64,000 bases of DNA from Portibacter lacus (GCF_021533215.1 NZ_JAJNKA010000003.1:186001-250000), one strand, 5' to 3'; positions 43,524 through 52,554 are shown, numbered from the stretch's first letter. Notes: generated from the sequence alone by a model not told the origin. Program-made: numbers and translations.

Positions 43524-46197
43524 CCTCTACATTTTAGGGTTCATATTATCACATTTTCTACTCATAGGCCAAAACACTATTGCCGAGGGTTTTTATGACG
43601 AGCAAGTTAGTGTGGGATTTATTAATCCTGTGGGAATAGAATTCGACGAAGATGGCATCGGATACCTCTGGGAAAAGGTTGGAAAAGTGTATGCTATTAA
43701 TGATGGCAATGAAAAATCAGTAATTCTTGATATCAGCGAGGAAGTTGGAAGTTGGGGCGACCATGGTTTAACAGGTTTCGGACTAGATCCTAGTTTTAAG
43801 GAAAACGGCTACATTTACCTCGCTTATACTGTAGATCCATACTATTTATACAATTATGGCACCGCCGAATATAATCCAGATTCTACTATCCTAAAGAATG
43901 CAACCATTGGAAGAGTTAGTCGATTCACGTTAGATCTTAGCAATTATCCTTATCAAGTAATATCAAACAGCAAGAAAATTCTAGTAGGTAAGGACAAAAC
44001 TGATGGTTTTCCAATCTTAGCAGATTTTCATGGTATAGGCTCTCTTACTTTTGGAAATGATGGTTCCTTATTTGTCGGTTGTGGTGACAGTGGATTAGAT
44101 AATGAACCTGGTGTAACTTATCATACAGAGCAAGCTATTCGAAAAGGTATTATTGATTCTACTATGCTAATCGGTTCTTATCGTGCACAATCTTTACATT
44201 CCTTGAACGGGAAGTTAATTAGAGTAGATAAATACACTGGAGATGGGTTGTCGAGCAATCCTTTCTACAATGCAGAAAATCCGAGGTCTCCACAATCTAG
44301 AATATGGGCACTTGGACTTAGAAATCCATTTAATTTCGTTCATATTCCAGGTACTGGTGGACACAATCAGGATCTCGGGGTTCCAGGGGTACTGTTGGTT
44401 GGAGATGTTGGATCTTCTTTTTGGGAGGAATTCAATCTCATAGATGAGAAAGGTTTGAATCTAGGATGGCCAGTGTATGAAGGACATCATAATTCTTGGC
44501 CTTACGGTTTTTATAAAACACAGAATCCGCACGCTCCTAATCTCAGTTTTGAGGAAGGAAATTGCGAAAGGCCATTTTATATGTTTGAAGAATTAATTAA
44601 ACAAGAAAATGCTTTAGACCAGTATGAATTTAAAAATCCATGTGTTGACTCTCTATCTATTCCGCTAGAAATCCCAACATTTGCGAATCATCGGCCAATT
44701 ATGTATTATAATAATATATCTTGGAATCAACCATTAAGAACCTTTATTCCAGGTTTTGATGAAACGGGAAAAGCTATAGAAATTGCGGTAGATAGTACAG
44801 GTATTAGTCCAGCAATAGAGGGATATTCAGCTATTCCAGGGGACTGGTATGATGAAGGTAACTTTCCGGATTCTTTAAATCATTCTTTAATTGCAAGCGA
44901 TTTTTCTGGATGGATCAAATTTATAAAATTAGATCAAGAATATAGCTTAGAAAAGATTATAGACTTAAGGTCTGATGTCAAAGGTATCGTTAATGTTACA
45001 TTGAATAAAAACGATGGCTGTATTTATTATGTCAATATTGCCACAGGTGAGTTACATCGTATTTGCTATGGAGGAAACCCACCTCCAGTTGCAATAGCAA
45101 AGGCTGATACGATTTATGGAAATGGTGAATTAACCGTTCAATTTAGCGCTGCTGAATCGTACGACCCGAATCAACTCCCGATAAAAGTACACTGGGATTT
45201 CAACGATGGAAGTGAAAGCAGTTTATTAGAGCCTACGCATACATATACCAGTAGTAGTGATCGACCATTGAAGTACATTGCACTGTTAACCGTCACGGAT
45301 TCCTTAGGAGCAAGCTCGACAGATTCCATTGCAATTTCGTTAAACAACTCCCCTCCAGAAGTAAAAATTGTTTCACCTGGTCACAATACTAAATATGCCG
45401 TGAATGGGTATAACAGATTGGATTTAAAAGCGATGGTTAATGACTTAGAAGAAGAAAACATTGACCTAAATTATACCTGGCAGATTCATCTTCACCATAA
45501 CTTACATTATCATTCTGAAGAACCCGTCAACTTGCATCAATACAGTTCAACTATAGAGCCTGTAGGTTGCGGAGAATTAGATAAATTCTGGTATAGAATT
45601 ACGCTCAATGTGAAGGATCAATATGGGCTAGAAGGACACGACGAAGTGATCATAGAACCGAATTGCAGTGAATATGTGGATGTAAATTGGAGGAGGTTTT
45701 ATAGTAACGGGAATGATATTTATCTTAATTGGGTTTTAAAGCAACCAGAGCAAATTTCGAAAATCATAGTTCAGAAAATTAACAACGCAGGACAAATTTC
45801 GGACATTGGGTCTACCGTAAATTCTACTTTTACTGACCTTTCTCCCCTGATAGGCGAAAATAGGTATCGATTAAAAATGTACACAGGCGAACATTCGTAT
45901 TTTTATTCTATTGAAAATACAATAGATTTCCCTCTGAATAAACCGCTTAATATATTCCCTAATCCCAATCCGGAATCAATCTTTAATTTGATATTAGACC
46001 AACATTTAGATGAAGAAGTAGATGTCTCTGTTTTTTCAATGGATGGAGTGAAGATTTTCAATAAAAAAATTACCGAATTACAGAATCGAAACTTAGAGAT
46101 GGAGCTAAATTTATTGGATATTCCAGCTGGAACTTACTTCTTATTTCTCCAAAATGGTGATCGATTAATCCAAGAAAAGATACAGATCTTACGGTAA
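43498..46197 (+). CDS. Secreted sugar dehydrogenase-type propeller protein with PKD and type IX sorting domain
   Basis: An 899-residue protein. Signal peptide to about residue 24, then a glucose/sorbosone dehydrogenase-type beta-propeller (about 30-520; GDHGLTGFGLDPSFKENGYIY, LGLRNPFNFV, NLGWPVYEGHH), a PKD domain (about 530-620; HWDFNDGSES, TYTSSSDRPLKYIALLTVTD), further Ig-like repeats, and a C-terminal type IX sorting domain (about 815-899; IFPNPNPES, VFSMDGVKIF, GTYFLFLQNGDR). It should be exported through the Por system and cell-attached or released. Enzyme activity and cofactor (PQQ) are family inference. Its stop overlaps folC by 9 bp in convergent orientation. Confidence 0.9.
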   Translation: MKKAMVKNSLYILGFILSHFLLIGQNTIAEGFYDEQVSVGFINPVGIEFDEDGIGYLWEKVGKVYAINDGNEKSVILDISEEVGSWGDHGLTGFGLDPSFKENGYIYLAYTVDPYYLYNYGTAEYNPDSTILKNATIGRVSRFTLDLSNYPYQVISNSKKILVGKDKTDGFPILADFHGIGSLTFGNDGSLFVGCGDSGLDNEPGVTYHTEQAIRKGIIDSTMLIGSYRAQSLHSLNGKLIRVDKYTGDGLSSNPFYNAENPRSPQSRIWALGLRNPFNFVHIPGTGGHNQDLGVPGVLLVGDVGSSFWEEFNLIDEKGLNLGWPVYEGHHNSWPYGFYKTQNPHAPNLSFEEGNCERPFYMFEELIKQENALDQYEFKNPCVDSLSIPLEIPTFANHRPIMYYNNISWNQPLRTFIPGFDETGKAIEIAVDSTGISPAIEGYSAIPGDWYDEGNFPDSLNHSLIASDFSGWIKFIKLDQEYSLEKIIDLRSDVKGIVNVTLNKNDGCIYYVNIATGELHRICYGGNPPPVAIAKADTIYGNGELTVQFSAAESYDPNQLPIKVHWDFNDGSESSLLEPTHTYTSSSDRPLKYIALLTVTDSLGASSTDSIAISLNNSPPEVKIVSPGHNTKYAVNGYNRLDLKAMVNDLEEENIDLNYTWQIHLHHNLHYHSEEPVNLHQYSSTIEPVGCGELDKFWYRITLNVKDQYGLEGHDEVIIEPNCSEYVDVNWRRFYSNGNDIYLNWVLKQPEQISKIIVQKINNAGQISDIGSTVNSTFTDLSPLIGENRYRLKMYTGEHSYFYSIENTIDFPLNKPLNIFPNPNPESIFNLILDQHLDEEVDVSVFSMDGVKIFNKKITELQNRNLEMELNLLDIPAGTYFLFLQNGDRLIQEKIQILR

Positions 46198-47433
46198 TAT
46201 CTCAGCCACCACAAAAATACTTCCTCCTACATATATAAGGTCGTTCGGAGACGCAGCTTCCTTTGCAGCGCTCAGCGCATTTTCTACAGATGAATAAGCA
46301 TTTCCAGACAAACCAGTCTGCGTCGCTTGCTCTAAAAGTAAATTAACTGCTAAGCCTCTCGGTATATCCGCTTTGGCAAAGTAGTAGGAAGCTTCCTTCG
46401 GAAACATTTTCAACACTTTACTAACCTCCTTATCATTTACAAATCCGAGAACAAAATGTAGGTTTTCAAATTTTAATTTCTTCAGTTCTTCTAATGCTAT
46501 TTTTAATCCACCCTCATTATGCGCACTATCTGCAATAATTATAGGATGTTCTCCAAGTTTTTCCCAACGACCAATAAAATAGGTGTTTTCTCTTAACTTG
46601 CTTAACGCCTTTCCTACCTTTTTGTCCTGCCATTTCACTATCTCCAGTTCTTCTAAAATGCGGAAGCCAGTTAAGGCAGTTCGCAAGTTTTCATTTTGAT
46701 AAGGGCCAGGATAAGTGAGTTTCTTGGCAAACTTATTTAATTCCGAATTGCTTAAGTAATCTTCTGCAAAAGATAAAGGTGCATTAGACGTTTCAGCTTT
46801 TCTTATAAAAACATCATCTGTCTCTGGGGCTCTTTTCCCAACAACTACAGGAACCTTCTCTTTAATGATTCCCGCTTTCTCGAATGCAATCTTAGGAAGT
46901 GTGTCACCTAACATTTGGACATGATCGATACTGATATTTGTAATTATAGAAATAAGAGGTGTGATGATATTTGTTGAATCTAGCCGTCCACCTACACCCG
47001 TCTCTATGATCGCAAAATCCACTTTTTGCTTAGCAAAGTAATCGAATGCCATGGCCACCGTAATTTCAAAAAAGGAAGGTTGTATTTCCTCTAAGTAGGG
47101 TTTGATCCGTTTTATAAAGCCAATAACATACAGTTTAGAGACCAGTTCACCATTGATCTTTATCCTTTCTCTGAAATCCTTATAGTGTGGAGAAGTATAT
47201 AGCCCAACTTTATAATTATATTCTTGCAGTAAGGATGCAATCATATGACTTACAGAGCCTTTGCCATTAGTTCCAGCAACATGAATGGTTCTAATGCTTA
47301 GCTCGGGATTCCCTAATTTATCACAAAGCGCAATTATATTCGAAAGGTCTTTCTTGTATGCTGCTTGCCCTTGCCTTTGATACATAGGCAATTGCTCATA
47401 CATGAATTCAATTGTTTCTAAAAAAGTGGACAT
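46189..47433 (-). CDS. folC: Folylpolyglutamate / dihydrofolate synthase
   Basis: A 414-residue Mur-ligase-type enzyme that adds glutamate to dihydropteroate and to folates. Seen: HVAGTNGKGSVSHMIAS (51-67), ETGVGGRLDSTNII near residue 140, SIDHVQMLGDTLPKIAFEKAGIIK near 170, and DSAHNEGG near 300. Length is normal. It follows the ExbB-ExbD-TonB genes on the same strand after a 198-bp gap that contains an opposite-strand RNA candidate. In many Bacteroidota folC is joined to that operon. Confidence 0.96.
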   Translation of the reverse strand: MSTFLETIEFMYEQLPMYQRQGQAAYKKDLSNIIALCDKLGNPELSIRTIHVAGTNGKGSVSHMIASLLQEYNYKVGLYTSPHYKDFRERIKINGELVSKLYVIGFIKRIKPYLEEIQPSFFEITVAMAFDYFAKQKVDFAIIETGVGGRLDSTNIITPLISIITNISIDHVQMLGDTLPKIAFEKAGIIKEKVPVVVGKRAPETDDVFIRKAETSNAPLSFAEDYLSNSELNKFAKKLTYPGPYQNENLRTALTGFRILEELEIVKWQDKKVGKALSKLRENTYFIGRWEKLGEHPIIIADSAHNEGGLKIALEELKKLKFENLHFVLGFVNDKEVSKVLKMFPKEASYYFAKADIPRGLAVNLLLEQATQTGLSGNAYSSVENALSAAKEAASPNDLIYVGGSIFVVAEILP

Positions 47434-47494
47434 AAAGAAGGTTAATGCTTAATAGTTGTCATAAACAAATAAAAATATATCAATAAAATAATTG

Positions 47495-47502
47495 TATCTT
47501 TG
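47495..47502 (+). promoter_or_regulatory. TAnnTTTG promoter element facing an orphan terminator
   Basis: TATCTTTG followed by TGCTCAG is a close match to the -7 element and points away from folC toward 47603. No TTTG stands at the -33 position. There is no plus-strand protein gene downstream before the terminator. Confidence 0.5.
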
Positions 47503-47508
47503 TGCTCA

Positions 47509-47633
47509 GAAATTAAATAATAAAAGATTATTATATAATATACAACCCTTTTTGAATTCTTTATAAGTAATGTGTGAGAACAATAGATTAAAGAATCAAT
47601 AGACGCCAGGCATACCCTCCTGGCGTTTTTTTT
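47509..47633 (+). ncRNA. Candidate small RNA of about 125 nt between folC and the TonB operon
   Basis: The start is assumed about 7 bp after the promoter element; the end is set by the terminator T-tract. The RNA would contain an internal stem ATTCTTTA (47556-47563) with TAAAGAAT (47589-47596), then the terminator hairpin. The only ORF is a 10-codon one (47570-47602, MCENNRLKNQ) whose stop touches the terminator. Its T-tract overlaps the stop codon of the opposite-strand tonB gene. It could be a trans-acting small RNA, an antisense regulator of the TonB operon's 3' end and folC leader, or just a short spurious transcript. Confidence 0.5.
47603..47633 (+). terminator. Intrinsic terminator on the plus strand with no protein gene upstream
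   Basis: ACGCCAGG (47603-47610) pairs perfectly with CCTGGCGT (47619-47626) around an 8-nt loop, followed on the plus strand by eight T. On the minus strand the hairpin is followed by CTATTG, not by T, so it does not suit the tonB transcript. Confidence 0.88.
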
Positions 47634-48480
47634 ATTTCAATTTAAACTCTATCGTAATGGTCCCACATTGTTTCTCGATGGGGCTTTTAGAAAATCTATA
47701 TCTTTTAGAGCCGTCTATTGCTGCCTTCACTAGTCCAGTATCTGTAGTCGTAGAACCTCGCTGAGTATAAGATGCTTCTATTACTTTTCCGCTTCTATCC
47801 ACGCATACTTTCACAACAACAACTCCAGCCTTTTGAGAATTCTCTTCTATTTCGGGCTCATACATTAACCCACGATCAGATAGGCCACCTTGGATATTCC
47901 CTTTACCTTTAGAAATTCCTTTTAGTGCATTCGTATTGGGATCACCATTAGGATCGCCTGCATTACCAGTTTCATTACCTTTGCCAGTTCCTTTGCCTAG
48001 TAAATCTCCGAATTGCTTTTTAGCTTTCTCGTAGTCTGCCTTTTTCTTAGCTTCAGCAGCTGCTTTCTGGGCTGCCAAGTCTTCTTTCGCTTTTTCCGCA
48101 TCGACACTCTTTTTACTCACTTCATCTTTAGCCACAACTTCGCTCACTTCTTGCTTAGCTGTCTTAGAAACAACTACAGGCGTTTCGGGCGCTGACTTCT
48201 TAGGTGTTTGTTTTTCTGTTTCTTGGAAAACTTCGGATTGTTTTTTTTCTTTTTCACCATCGTCCGGTGTTTCCACCTCTTCTTGCTGGGATTCTTTAAC
48301 ATCATCTCCACCCACCATCTCTATTTCACCAAAGGAAACAAGGATTCCTGCCTTTTCCGGAGGTGGAAAGGTGTACGACCAAAAAGGATATAAGATTAGA
48401 AAAAGCAAAATCAGTGCAAAAATAAATGCAGCAATCTTAGCCCTTCTATCATCTTTAGAATTAAGAACATGGTCCATCAT
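47632..48480 (-). CDS. tonB: Energy transducer TonB-type protein
   Basis: A 282-residue protein with one N-terminal membrane helix (about 16-35), a long charged linker rich in Lys, Glu and Ala (55-170), a Gly/Asn-rich section, and a C-terminal TonB-like domain (about 205-282; AGVVVVKVCVDRSGKVIEASYTQ, YRFSKSP, GTITIEF). It would couple the proton-driven ExbBD motor to outer-membrane receptors such as the SusC proteins here. Two adjacent ATG codons are possible starts. It is the last gene of the exbB-exbD-exbD-tonB set, 48 bp after the second exbD. Confidence 0.9.
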   Translation of the reverse strand: MMDHVLNSKDDRRAKIAAFIFALILLFLILYPFWSYTFPPPEKAGILVSFGEIEMVGGDDVKESQQEEVETPDDGEKEKKQSEVFQETEKQTPKKSAPETPVVVSKTAKQEVSEVVAKDEVSKKSVDAEKAKEDLAAQKAAAEAKKKADYEKAKKQFGDLLGKGTGKGNETGNAGDPNGDPNTNALKGISKGKGNIQGGLSDRGLMYEPEIEENSQKAGVVVVKVCVDRSGKVIEASYTQRGSTTTDTGLVKAAIDGSKRYRFSKSPIEKQCGTITIEFKLK

Positions 48481-48528
48481 TCAAGATTTTGGGTTCAAAA
48501 ATAAATTTTTAGTCGTCGGATTCCCGCG

Positions 48529-48921
48529 TTATAAGAGGACTGCAGTAACACCGTATCTGAAGGCGAGGTCCATTACTTGTACTACAAACTCATTAGATGT
48601 CATCGGATCTGGTGATATAGTCATACTAACTTCACCTCCTCTTCTGCTTCGTTTTAATTTTGCCACTGCACCTTCTAAGTTGAGTGCACTTATCCTTTTT
48701 CCATTCAAATAAAAATCACCATTCTTCTTAACGGTAACTTTAAATGGTTCAGTGGTTATTTGTGTCTTTGTGCTCGTTCTCCCAGGTAATTTTAAGTTCA
48801 AAGCATTAGGAACCACCAATGACGATGTTAGCATAAAGAATATCAATAGTAAAAAGATGATATCCGTTAATGATGACATATTGAACTCGGCACTTACCTT
48901 ACTTTTTTTCCTTAATCCCAT
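48529..48921 (-). CDS. exbD: ExbD/TolR-family protein, second copy
   Basis: A 130-residue protein with the ExbD layout: short cytoplasmic N-terminus, SSLTDIIFLLLIFFMLTSS membrane helix with the essential Asp, and a periplasmic domain ending in TAVLL. It differs from its neighbour in the periplasmic part (NALNLKLPGRTSTKTQ, GEVSMTISPDP). The pair probably forms a hetero-oligomeric stator part with ExbB. Gap to the first exbD is 2 bp. Confidence 0.94.
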   Translation of the reverse strand: MGLRKKSKVSAEFNMSSLTDIIFLLLIFFMLTSSLVVPNALNLKLPGRTSTKTQITTEPFKVTVKKNGDFYLNGKRISALNLEGAVAKLKRSRRGGEVSMTISPDPMTSNEFVVQVMDLAFRYGVTAVLL

Positions 48922-48923
48922 AA

Positions 48924-49313
48924 TTATTTTCTAGGTTGAGTGGATATAATCGCTCTCATTTTAAGCCCATTAGCAACTTCCATGATAGATTGTATTTCTT
49001 TCCACGGCACTCCTTTCTGAGCAATGATATTTACGGTAGCGTTCTCACTATTTTCTGATGTAGATTTAGCTTCAGCTATAAGACCTCTCAGTTTATTTTT
49101 CTGAGTGACTTTACCTTTGAATTTAACGACACCATCAGTCGTTAACATTACTGGAATATCCGTGGGGGCTACCGTTCTCGAAACTGATTCCGGCAACTCT
49201 ATATTAATCTGAATTGCTGAAGAAGTCAACATAAAAAATATGAGCAATAGAAAGATAATATCTGTCAATGAAGACATATTAAACTCCGCATTTACTTTGT
49301 TTCTCCTCTTCAT
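48924..49313 (-). CDS. exbD: ExbD/TolR-family protein, first copy
   Basis: A 129-residue ExbD with NAEFNMSSLTDIIFLLLIFF, essential Asp in the membrane helix, and a periplasmic domain (NIELPESVSR, ATVNIIAQKGVPW). The membrane-helix segment is identical to that of the second copy over about 17 residues (through FFMLTSS) while the periplasmic domains differ, consistent with an old duplication. It lies 8 bp after exbB. Confidence 0.94.
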   Translation of the reverse strand: MKRRNKVNAEFNMSSLTDIIFLLLIFFMLTSSAIQINIELPESVSRTVAPTDIPVMLTTDGVVKFKGKVTQKNKLRGLIAEAKSTSENSENATVNIIAQKGVPWKEIQSIMEVANGLKMRAIISTQPRK

Positions 49314-49321
49314 ATCATTTT

Positions 49322-50008
49322 TTAATTAGAAGGTTCTTGTAATAAATCCATAAACTCTACGGTAGATCTTTCCATTTTGAAAACTACCTTTTCCACAGAT
49401 GCTACTAAAAGGTTATAACCTACGAAAGCTAAGATTCCGATAAATAATCCACAAGCTGTTGTGATCAAGGCTTGATAGATACCTCCCGCTAATACATCTG
49501 GAGTAACATTCTGCTGTGTTGCCATTTCACGGAAAGCCATAATCATCCCCGTCACAGTACCAAAAAATCCGATCATCGGTGCAGCTCCCGCAATACTTGC
49601 AAGGGTCGATAGGTTTTTCTCTAATTTAAAAATTTCGAGATTTCCTACATTTTCTATCGCAGTATCAATATCATTCAGTGGCTTGCCTATTCTCACTAAT
49701 CCTTTCTCCACCATTCTTGCAACAGGTGTATCTGCAGTTGCACAAAGTGACTTAGCACCTTCTATATTCCCAGATGCAACAGCTGCTCTAATATTATTAA
49801 TAAAGTTCTCGTCTGTTTTTCCAGCTCTCTTAATCGTAAACCAACGTTCTACAAATATATATAGACCTACAATGGAAAGAAATAAAAGGATTACAACGAT
49901 CGCCACTCCCAACGGACCACCTTGCAATATCAGATCATAGAATCTTTCATACTCTACTTCTGGCTCTACGTCTGCATCTTGAAAAAGGAAAAACATTTTG
50001 TTAAACAT
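49322..50008 (-). CDS. exbB: MotA/TolQ/ExbB proton channel protein
   Basis: A 228-residue three-helix inner-membrane protein. The first helix is at about 33-52, the second and third at about 135-200, with ASIAGAAPMIGFFGTVTGMI and IYQALITTACGLFIGILAF, the proton-channel region. It is the first gene of the operon. On the minus strand TAAATTTG at 50087-50094 could be the promoter, giving a leader of about 70 nt. Confidence 0.95.
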   Translation of the reverse strand: MFNKMFFLFQDADVEPEVEYERFYDLILQGGPLGVAIVVILLFLSIVGLYIFVERWFTIKRAGKTDENFINNIRAAVASGNIEGAKSLCATADTPVARMVEKGLVRIGKPLNDIDTAIENVGNLEIFKLEKNLSTLASIAGAAPMIGFFGTVTGMIMAFREMATQQNVTPDVLAGGIYQALITTACGLFIGILAFVGYNLLVASVEKVVFKMERSTVEFMDLLQEPSN

Positions 50009-50086
50009 TGCTTATTTGTTTTGCTAGTAAATATTATAACACCCACACTTAACGATAATATTTTCGAAACAAGTATCAGTGAAGAA

Positions 50087-50094
50087 CAAATTTA
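50087..50094 (-). promoter_or_regulatory. TAnnTTTG promoter element for the ExbB operon
   Basis: Minus strand TAAATTTG, about 80 bp upstream of the exbB start at 50008. No -33 TTTG at the usual spacing. Chance match cannot be excluded. Confidence 0.35.
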
Positions 50095-50232
50095 TTGATT
50101 ATTTACAATATATTAAAGAAAATCGTAATTTGTTATTGCTTTATTTTTAGTGATCTAACGGAAGTTTAAATTTATTTCAAACTTAGTTCAAAAATATTGG
50201 TTTAGAAATCATACAATTCAAATTAGAAAGTG

Positions 50233-50616
50233 ATGAATGAACAGTACAAAACGATGGTGGTTGGTGCCTCATTAAAACCATATCGATATTCGCATCGAGC
50301 GGTAAGAATTCTGAAATTGAATGACTACGAGGTAATTCCTTTAGGTCTCTCTGAGGGGGAAATAGATGGGATAAAGATTCTAAATGGTGAACCTGAAATT
50401 TCTGACATTCACACGGTTAGTATGTATTTAAATGCTGACCATCAACCTCCACTTTACGATTATATCTTAGAATTAAATCCGAAAAGAATTATTTTCAATC
50501 CTGGTGCAGAGAATAGTGAATTGTATAAAATGGCTAGTGAAAAGGGAATACTTTGCGATAATGCTTGTACCCTTGTACTACTCTCAACTGGACAATATGA
50601 AGAAATGAAAGTTTAG
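50233..50616 (+). CDS. CoA-binding (CoA_binding_2) domain protein
   Basis: The ATG at 50233 (a GTG directly precedes it) gives 127 residues forming a single Rossmann domain: MVVGASLKPYRYSHRAVRIL, then DYEVIPLGLSEGEIDG, and NPKRIIFNPGAENSELY. The family binds CoA or a nucleotide; the role is not known. It is alone on the plus strand between the ExbB operon and the convergent proline dehydrogenase gene, with 28 bp between the two stop codons. Confidence 0.9.
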   Translation: MNEQYKTMVVGASLKPYRYSHRAVRILKLNDYEVIPLGLSEGEIDGIKILNGEPEISDIHTVSMYLNADHQPPLYDYILELNPKRIIFNPGAENSELYKMASEKGILCDNACTLVLLSTGQYEEMKV

Positions 50617-50644
50617 GTAATCATGAAAAGGAAATTACTTTAAA

Positions 50645-51835
50645 TTAGAGTCCCCTTCTTTTAACTTCTTCTTCTATATACTTTAATTCCCTACCGATGT
50701 CACCTGTAACAGATGAATTCTCCTCAGCTCTTCGAATTAAATACGGGAGCACCTCTTTCACTTTTCCATAAACCAAATACTTAGAAGCGTTATATCCAGA
50801 CGCTGCCAGGTTATAAGTAATGTTATCACTCATCCCATACAATTGACAGAAATTAAGGTGTGGATGATCATTAGGCATTTTTTTCTGCTCGATGTGCTCT
50901 GCTTGCAAGAAACATGATTTTGCGTTATGAGTTGCAGCGCAAGATGAAATCGTTTCATAATGGTCTAAGCAATATTTCAAAGCCAGATTATAATCCCTAT
51001 CCGTTGCTTCTTTGTTAGGCTGAATCGGAGATGGATATCCCATTTCGATAGCACGTTTTCTTTCTTTATCCATATAAGCTCCACGTACTAGCTTTGCGCC
51101 GATCAGATAATTTCCTTGCTGTGCTTTCTGATGACTCTTATAGAGAAACTCCAGTCTATCATGTCTGTACAGTTGGAAAGTATTATAGACAACCACCCTT
51201 TCTTTATTGTACATTTCCATCATTTCATCTGCTAGCTCATCGATTGCATCTTGCATCCAACTTTCTTCAGCGTCAATGAAAATTCCTACTCCTAACGACT
51301 TTGCTTTTTTACAGATTCGGTGTAAGCGATCTTTTAGTTGATGATAAGTTCTTTTCTCGGCGTCATTAAATTCTGCTTTTTCACTTCTCTTGGATAGAAT
51401 TTTATTTTCGCCAATAGCCGTAAGTTTAACAACTACAACAGGAACTGACTCGTTAGATGCTGCAAATTCTAATCCTTTCAGAAATTCTTGCGCAACTTTT
51501 TCTAACTCTTCTTCCCCACTCTTGCCTTCAGCTCCATAATCTAGAATCGTAAGGATGTGTGATTTGTGTAGGCGGTCAATGTTTGACTGACTATCTAACA
51601 AGCCTTCACCTCCACAAAATTGATTAAATATGGTACTTTTCACTATGGTCTTAGCGAACGGAAGTGAATACTTAACGGCGAAAAGCCCAAGTGATGAAGT
51701 TATCTTAACGAGTTTTTCTTTGTTCATCAATTTGAACAACCACTTCATTTTTTTTAACTCTCGGTTACTTTTATCTGAAAAAGCAATCTCCGTATTTGAA
51801 AAATCCAATTTTTCGGGCGCTATCAAGTGTTCCAT
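50645..51835 (-). CDS. Proline dehydrogenase
   Basis: A 396-residue flavoenzyme that oxidises proline to pyrroline-5-carboxylate. TIM-barrel marks: DYGAEGKSGEEE, VVVKLTAIG, IFIDAEESWMQ, VVYNTFQLYRHDRLEFL, YLIGAKLVRGAYMDKER, CAATHNAKS, FCQLYGMSDNITYNLA, and the late YLIRRAEENSSV that binds FAD and proline. It is the monofunctional Bacteroidota form, without a P5C dehydrogenase domain. Its start lies inside the end of aroE (13-bp overlap), the last gene of the run from 55104. Confidence 0.95.
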   Translation of the reverse strand: MEHLIAPEKLDFSNTEIAFSDKSNRELKKMKWLFKLMNKEKLVKITSSLGLFAVKYSLPFAKTIVKSTIFNQFCGGEGLLDSQSNIDRLHKSHILTILDYGAEGKSGEEELEKVAQEFLKGLEFAASNESVPVVVVKLTAIGENKILSKRSEKAEFNDAEKRTYHQLKDRLHRICKKAKSLGVGIFIDAEESWMQDAIDELADEMMEMYNKERVVVYNTFQLYRHDRLEFLYKSHQKAQQGNYLIGAKLVRGAYMDKERKRAIEMGYPSPIQPNKEATDRDYNLALKYCLDHYETISSCAATHNAKSCFLQAEHIEQKKMPNDHPHLNFCQLYGMSDNITYNLAASGYNASKYLVYGKVKEVLPYLIRRAEENSSVTGDIGRELKYIEEEVKRRGL

Positions 51836-52554
51836 ATTTCCCAGGATTTCTCTGCTTGCAACTTTAACATATCGTGACCATTTTTAATAGAGGCTCCTTG
51901 TTTCTCTCCTCGAGATAAAAATAATGTTTTTTCAGGATTGTAAACTAAGTCGTATAAGAAATCTTTTTCGTCAAGAAAGTTATATGGAATATTGGGTGCA
52001 GAACTCACATCTGGCCAAGTTCCTAATGGTGTTGTATTCACTATTAATACACTACCTTTGAAATGTGATTCTTCTAGATCTTTATAATTGAGATACTTGG
52101 ACTGTCTGCTCACTACAGTAGAATCTATTCCCAGCCGTTGTAATGTAAATCGTACAGCCTTGCTTGCACCTCCGCTACCTAGGACTAATGCATGATCAGG
52201 TTTTGTATCACCATAAAATGATATTAAAGATTTTTCGAATCCATAACTATCAGTATTATAGCCAATTAGCCTGCCATTTTCAAACTTTATCGTATTAACC
52301 GCACCTATAATTCTAGCTTCCTCACTGACTTCCTGCAAGTATGGAATAACTTTTTCTTTATATGGAATTGTTACATTAATCCCTTTAAATGACTTCCGCG
52401 ATAATTCTTGAAATTCTGCGATATCTTCTAATTCATACAAAGAATATTCTGCATCATCGATCCCCTCAGTTTCAAACTTTTGTTTAAAATATCCTGGTGA
52501 AAATGAATGCTTTAACGGATATCCTATTAATCCGAATTGACGTTTTTCTTCCAT
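51823..52554 (-). CDS. aroE: Shikimate dehydrogenase
   Basis: A 243-residue NADP enzyme of the aromatic amino acid pathway. Seen: LIGYPLKHSFSPGYF with the Ser that binds shikimate, INVTIPYKEKVIPYL with the catalytic Lys, NTIKFENGRLIGYNTDSYGF, VLGSGGASKAVRFTL (nucleotide loop) and VNTTPLGTWP. It overlaps the sugar transferase gene by 1 bp and proline dehydrogenase by 13 bp. Slightly shorter than the E. coli protein, as usual for the phylum. Confidence 0.96.
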   Translation of the reverse strand: MEEKRQFGLIGYPLKHSFSPGYFKQKFETEGIDDAEYSLYELEDIAEFQELSRKSFKGINVTIPYKEKVIPYLQEVSEEARIIGAVNTIKFENGRLIGYNTDSYGFEKSLISFYGDTKPDHALVLGSGGASKAVRFTLQRLGIDSTVVSRQSKYLNYKDLEESHFKGSVLIVNTTPLGTWPDVSSAPNIPYNFLDEKDFLYDLVYNPEKTLFLSRGEKQGASIKNGHDMLKLQAEKSWEIWNT

